This document shows, in pieces, positions 13,986 through 16,003 of a stretch of DNA of 16,003 nucleotides. Source of the DNA: an uncultured Mordavella sp. GTDB lineage: Bacteria > Bacillota > Clostridia > Lachnospirales > Lachnospiraceae. The stretch is taken from assembly GCA_902406105.1 (NCBI GenBank), contig CABPCP010000065.1, positions 1 to 16,003 on the forward strand. The letters run 5' to 3'. Within the stretch, counting starts at the first letter, position 1; every line of letters starts with the position of its first letter. The position numbers and the translations under genes were made by a program. The notes under the pieces were generated by a model. That model saw only the letters and a program-made list of their open reading frames with translations, did no database searches and was not told the DNA's origin.

Positions 13986-15288
13986 ATTTCGTAAATATGG
14001 CATCATGCGGTTCATCGGACATCTGGATGTGATGAGATATTTTCAGAAAGCCATGCGGAGGGCGGGAATCCCCATTGCGTTCACGGGCGGCTACAGTCCT
14101 CATATGATCATGTCCTTTGCCCAGCCCTTAGGGGTAGGGCTTACCAGCGACGGGGAATATCTGGATATTGAGCTTGCCGGGCATATTTCTTCCCAGCAGG
14201 CTGTGGAACGGCTGAACCAGGTTATGGTGGAAGGCATAGACGTGTTAAGTTTTCTGGAGATTCCAGAGGACAAGAAAAAGAGCGGAATGACCGTAACTGC
14301 TGCCGCTGGATATGAAGTCCGCCTCTTAAAGTCCGCCAAGTCTATGGAAGAGACGCTTCCCATTCCGGAAGCGTGGAAAGAGAAAGCGAAAGCATTTCTT
14401 AGTGAAAAAGAGATTCTGGTGTGGAAGAAAACCAAACGAAATGAGAAAGAAGTGGATATCCGCCCCATGATCCATCAGATGGAAGTGAAAGAAGACAGAC
14501 TCTGCCTTCTTTTGGCGGCGGGAAGCGAAGCGAATTTAAAGCCGGATCTTTTGATGGAGACCTTTTTGAAGTTTATGGGAATTGAGAAGGCGCCGTTCCA
14601 TTATCACAGGACAGATCTTTACGCGAAGAACGATGCGGGAGAACTGGAACCGCTGGAAGCTTTTGGCAGGGAGATCCTGGGTGACAGAATTGATCTGGCC
14701 GGAACGGAAGTGATTATCTTTGATATTGGCAATGTGCTGATTGATTTTGCCTGGGAATCTTACTTAGATACCTTTTCCTATGATGAGAAGACCAGGGAGG
14801 CTGTGGCGGAAGCGATGTTCAAAAATCCGGACTGGGACGCTGGGGACTCTGGCCTTGTGACCACCGAACAGTGGCTGGAACTTTTCCTGGAAAACGCCCC
14901 GGAATATGAGAAGGAAATCCGGGAAGTGTTTGGAGGATTTGGAGCTTCTATCGTTCCCTATACCTTTACCCGTCCTTGGATCGAAACGCTGAAAGAGCAG
15001 GGAATGAAACTGTATTTCCTTTCTAACTATTCGGAAGAAATGTACCGGCAGTCAAAAGAACAGCTTTCTTTTCTGGAGCTTTTTGACGGAGGTGTCTTCT
15101 CCTGGCAGGAGCAGTGTATGAAACCAGATCCCAGGATCTATCGGGTCCTTTTGGAGCGTTACGGGATCGATCCTAAGAAGGCGGTTTTTTTCGATGACAG
15201 GAAGGAAAATGTAGACGCGGCCTGCCGGGAGGGAATCCGAGGAATCTTGTTCACCCAGGATATCCCGTTGCAGTTCCTGCTAAAATGA
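13969..15288 (+). CDS. DUF2344 (TIGR03936) protein fused to a HAD-family phosphatase
   Basis: A 439-residue two-domain protein. Residues 1 to about 230 are DUF2344/TIGR03936, recognised by RIKFRKYGIMRFIGHLDVMR and GGYSPHMIMSFAQPLGVGL. This domain nearly always accompanies the TIGR03960 radical SAM protein just upstream. After a short linker, residues about 246-439 form a complete HAD hydrolase of the YihX-like type: FDIGNVLIDF with nucleophile Asp252, Ser352 (FLSNYS), Lys385 (KPDPRIY) and Asp409-Asp410 (FFDDRKENVDAA). The residue two after the nucleophile is Gly, as in YihX, rather than the usual Asp. YihX acts on glucose-1-phosphate; the substrate here is unknown. The frame is continuous through the junction. 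The non-ATG start and 17-nt overlap suggest coupling with the upstream gene. The fusion is unfamiliar to me. Confidence 0.9.
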   Translation: MKARIKFRKYGIMRFIGHLDVMRYFQKAMRRAGIPIAFTGGYSPHMIMSFAQPLGVGLTSDGEYLDIELAGHISSQQAVERLNQVMVEGIDVLSFLEIPEDKKKSGMTVTAAAGYEVRLLKSAKSMEETLPIPEAWKEKAKAFLSEKEILVWKKTKRNEKEVDIRPMIHQMEVKEDRLCLLLAAGSEANLKPDLLMETFLKFMGIEKAPFHYHRTDLYAKNDAGELEPLEAFGREILGDRIDLAGTEVIIFDIGNVLIDFAWESYLDTFSYDEKTREAVAEAMFKNPDWDAGDSGLVTTEQWLELFLENAPEYEKEIREVFGGFGASIVPYTFTRPWIETLKEQGMKLYFLSNYSEEMYRQSKEQLSFLELFDGGVFSWQEQCMKPDPRIYRVLLERYGIDPKKAVFFDDRKENVDAACREGIRGILFTQDIPLQFLLK

Positions 15289-15356
15289 GGTAAGATAGAG
15301 TAGGGATAAGAGAACGAAAAGGATAGGAGTAAGTGACTTTGAAGGAATACAAAAAT

Positions 15357-16003
15357 ATGATAAAGGTTGTGAAATTTGGCGGAAGCTCTCTGGCGGACGG
15401 CCGGCAGTTTCAGAAAGCCGGCAGGATCATAAGGAAGGATGAGACCAGAAGATATGTGGTTCCCTCCGCGCCGGGGAAACGGACCCCTGAAGATACGAAA
15501 GTAACAGACATGCTGTATACCTGCTACGGACAGGCGCTTCTGGAAGAAGAGGATACCCAGGAAAGTTTTGAGCTGCTTCTTGGACAGATCCGTAAACGGT
15601 ACGATTCTATCATCCAGGAACTTGGGCTTGCGCTGTCTCTGGAAGAAGAATTCCATAGCATTCGGGAAAATTTCACAAAAAAGGTGGGACGGGATTACGC
15701 GGCCTCCAGAGGAGAATATTTAAACGGACGGATCATGGCTGAATATCTGGGCTATGAATTTATCGACGCGGCAGAAGTGATCTTGTTTGACGACAAGGGA
15801 AATTTTGACGGAGAGAAGACCCAGAAAGTTCTTTCCGCACGCCTGGCACAGGCGGAACGGGCGGTGATCCCAGGCTTCTATGGGTCCATGCCGGACGGAA
15901 AGATCAAGACATTTTCCAGGGGCGGTTCGGATATCACAGGTTCTATTGTGGCGCAGGCTATAGAATTCCGAGTTGACGAGCAGACAAAGCATTGCGGAGA
16001 AGC
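15357..16003 (+). CDS. Aspartate kinase (5' part, runs off the window)
   Basis: First 215 residues of an aspartate kinase, which phosphorylates L-aspartate to start lysine, threonine and methionine synthesis. It has the N-terminal KVVKFGGSSLADG, the SAPGKR element, GEYLNGRIMAEYLG, and the substrate-binding FSRGGSDITGSIVA near residues 180-194. The C-terminal ACT regulatory domains would lie beyond the edge. I used ATG 15357, with GAAGGA 10 nt upstream. A TTG at 15339, 9 nt after AGGAG, would add six residues and is also possible. After GSIVAQAI the family normally continues with a segment like ADLYENWTDVSG, but here the last 13 residues differ, so the sequence end may be altered. No lysine riboswitch fits in the 68-nt gap before the gene, and no terminator separates it from the fusion gene. 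Confidence 0.9.
   Translation, partial: MIKVVKFGGSSLADGRQFQKAGRIIRKDETRRYVVPSAPGKRTPEDTKVTDMLYTCYGQALLEEEDTQESFELLLGQIRKRYDSIIQELGLALSLEEEFHSIRENFTKKVGRDYAASRGEYLNGRIMAEYLGYEFIDAAEVILFDDKGNFDGEKTQKVLSARLAQAERAVIPGFYGSMPDGKIKTFSRGGSDITGSIVAQAIEFRVDEQTKHCGE

Noticed and set aside
5963..15968. Several GAATTC sites, including one at the point where aspartate kinase diverges
   Set aside because: At least six other GAATTC sites occur within intact genes of this window, so the site alone is not evidence of a cloning junction; the divergence itself is kept as a finding.
1..16003. tRNA, CRISPR, insertion sequence or phage signatures
   Set aside because: No clover-leaf genes, regularly spaced repeats, transposase or integrase proteins, or terminal inverted repeats were found on either strand.

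Overview
This window looks like a chromosomal segment from a Firmicute of class Clostridia, most probably a member of the Lachnospiraceae. The clues are tightly packed same-strand genes with ATGA stop/start overlaps, strong AGGAGG-type ribosome binding sites, a short-form HisG with HisZ, RecU as the Holliday junction resolvase, and the YgiQ and TIGR03960/DUF2344 families. The family placement is inference from gene content and protein style, not from a database search.

Layout. (1) Positions 2-5793 hold seven plus-strand genes that mostly overlap or abut: the 3' end of an RsuA-type rRNA pseudouridine synthase, a HAD phosphatase, the radical SAM protein YgiQ, a short-chain dehydrogenase, a two-helix membrane protein of unknown function, an RluA-family pseudouridine synthase with an S4 domain, and RecU. 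(2) A textbook sigma-A promoter (TTGACA-17-TATAAT) lies across the end of recU and starts a histidine operon at 5869-10956: hisZ, hisG, hisD, hisB, and a fused protein carrying a degenerate HisF-like domain in front of HisI and HisE. A small one-helix membrane protein (11036-11344) follows, and a strong hairpin terminator that works in both directions closes the unit. (3) At 11394-11975 an AT-rich minus-strand insert encodes a YefM-YoeB toxin-antitoxin pair. Its promoter carries two identical 16-bp palindromic operators. (4) From 12020 onward a new plus-strand unit encodes a TIGR03960 B12-binding/radical SAM protein, a DUF2344 protein fused to a HAD phosphatase, and the 5' part of an aspartate kinase that runs off the window.

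How the genes work together. HisG and HisZ form the ATP phosphoribosyltransferase that opens histidine synthesis. HisE and HisI perform steps 2 and 3, HisB performs the dehydratase step and HisD the final oxidation. HisA, HisH, HisF and HisC are not in this window and must lie elsewhere if the pathway is complete. The HisF-like domain fused to HisIE has lost both catalytic aspartates and probably does not replace HisF.

No tRNA, rRNA, CRISPR array, IS element or phage gene was seen. The points most worth following up are the HisF-like pseudoenzyme fusion, the DUF2344-HAD fusion, and the twin-operator toxin-antitoxin promoter. The last 13 or so residues of the aspartate kinase also look unlike the family and may mark a junction or an assembly error at the window edge.
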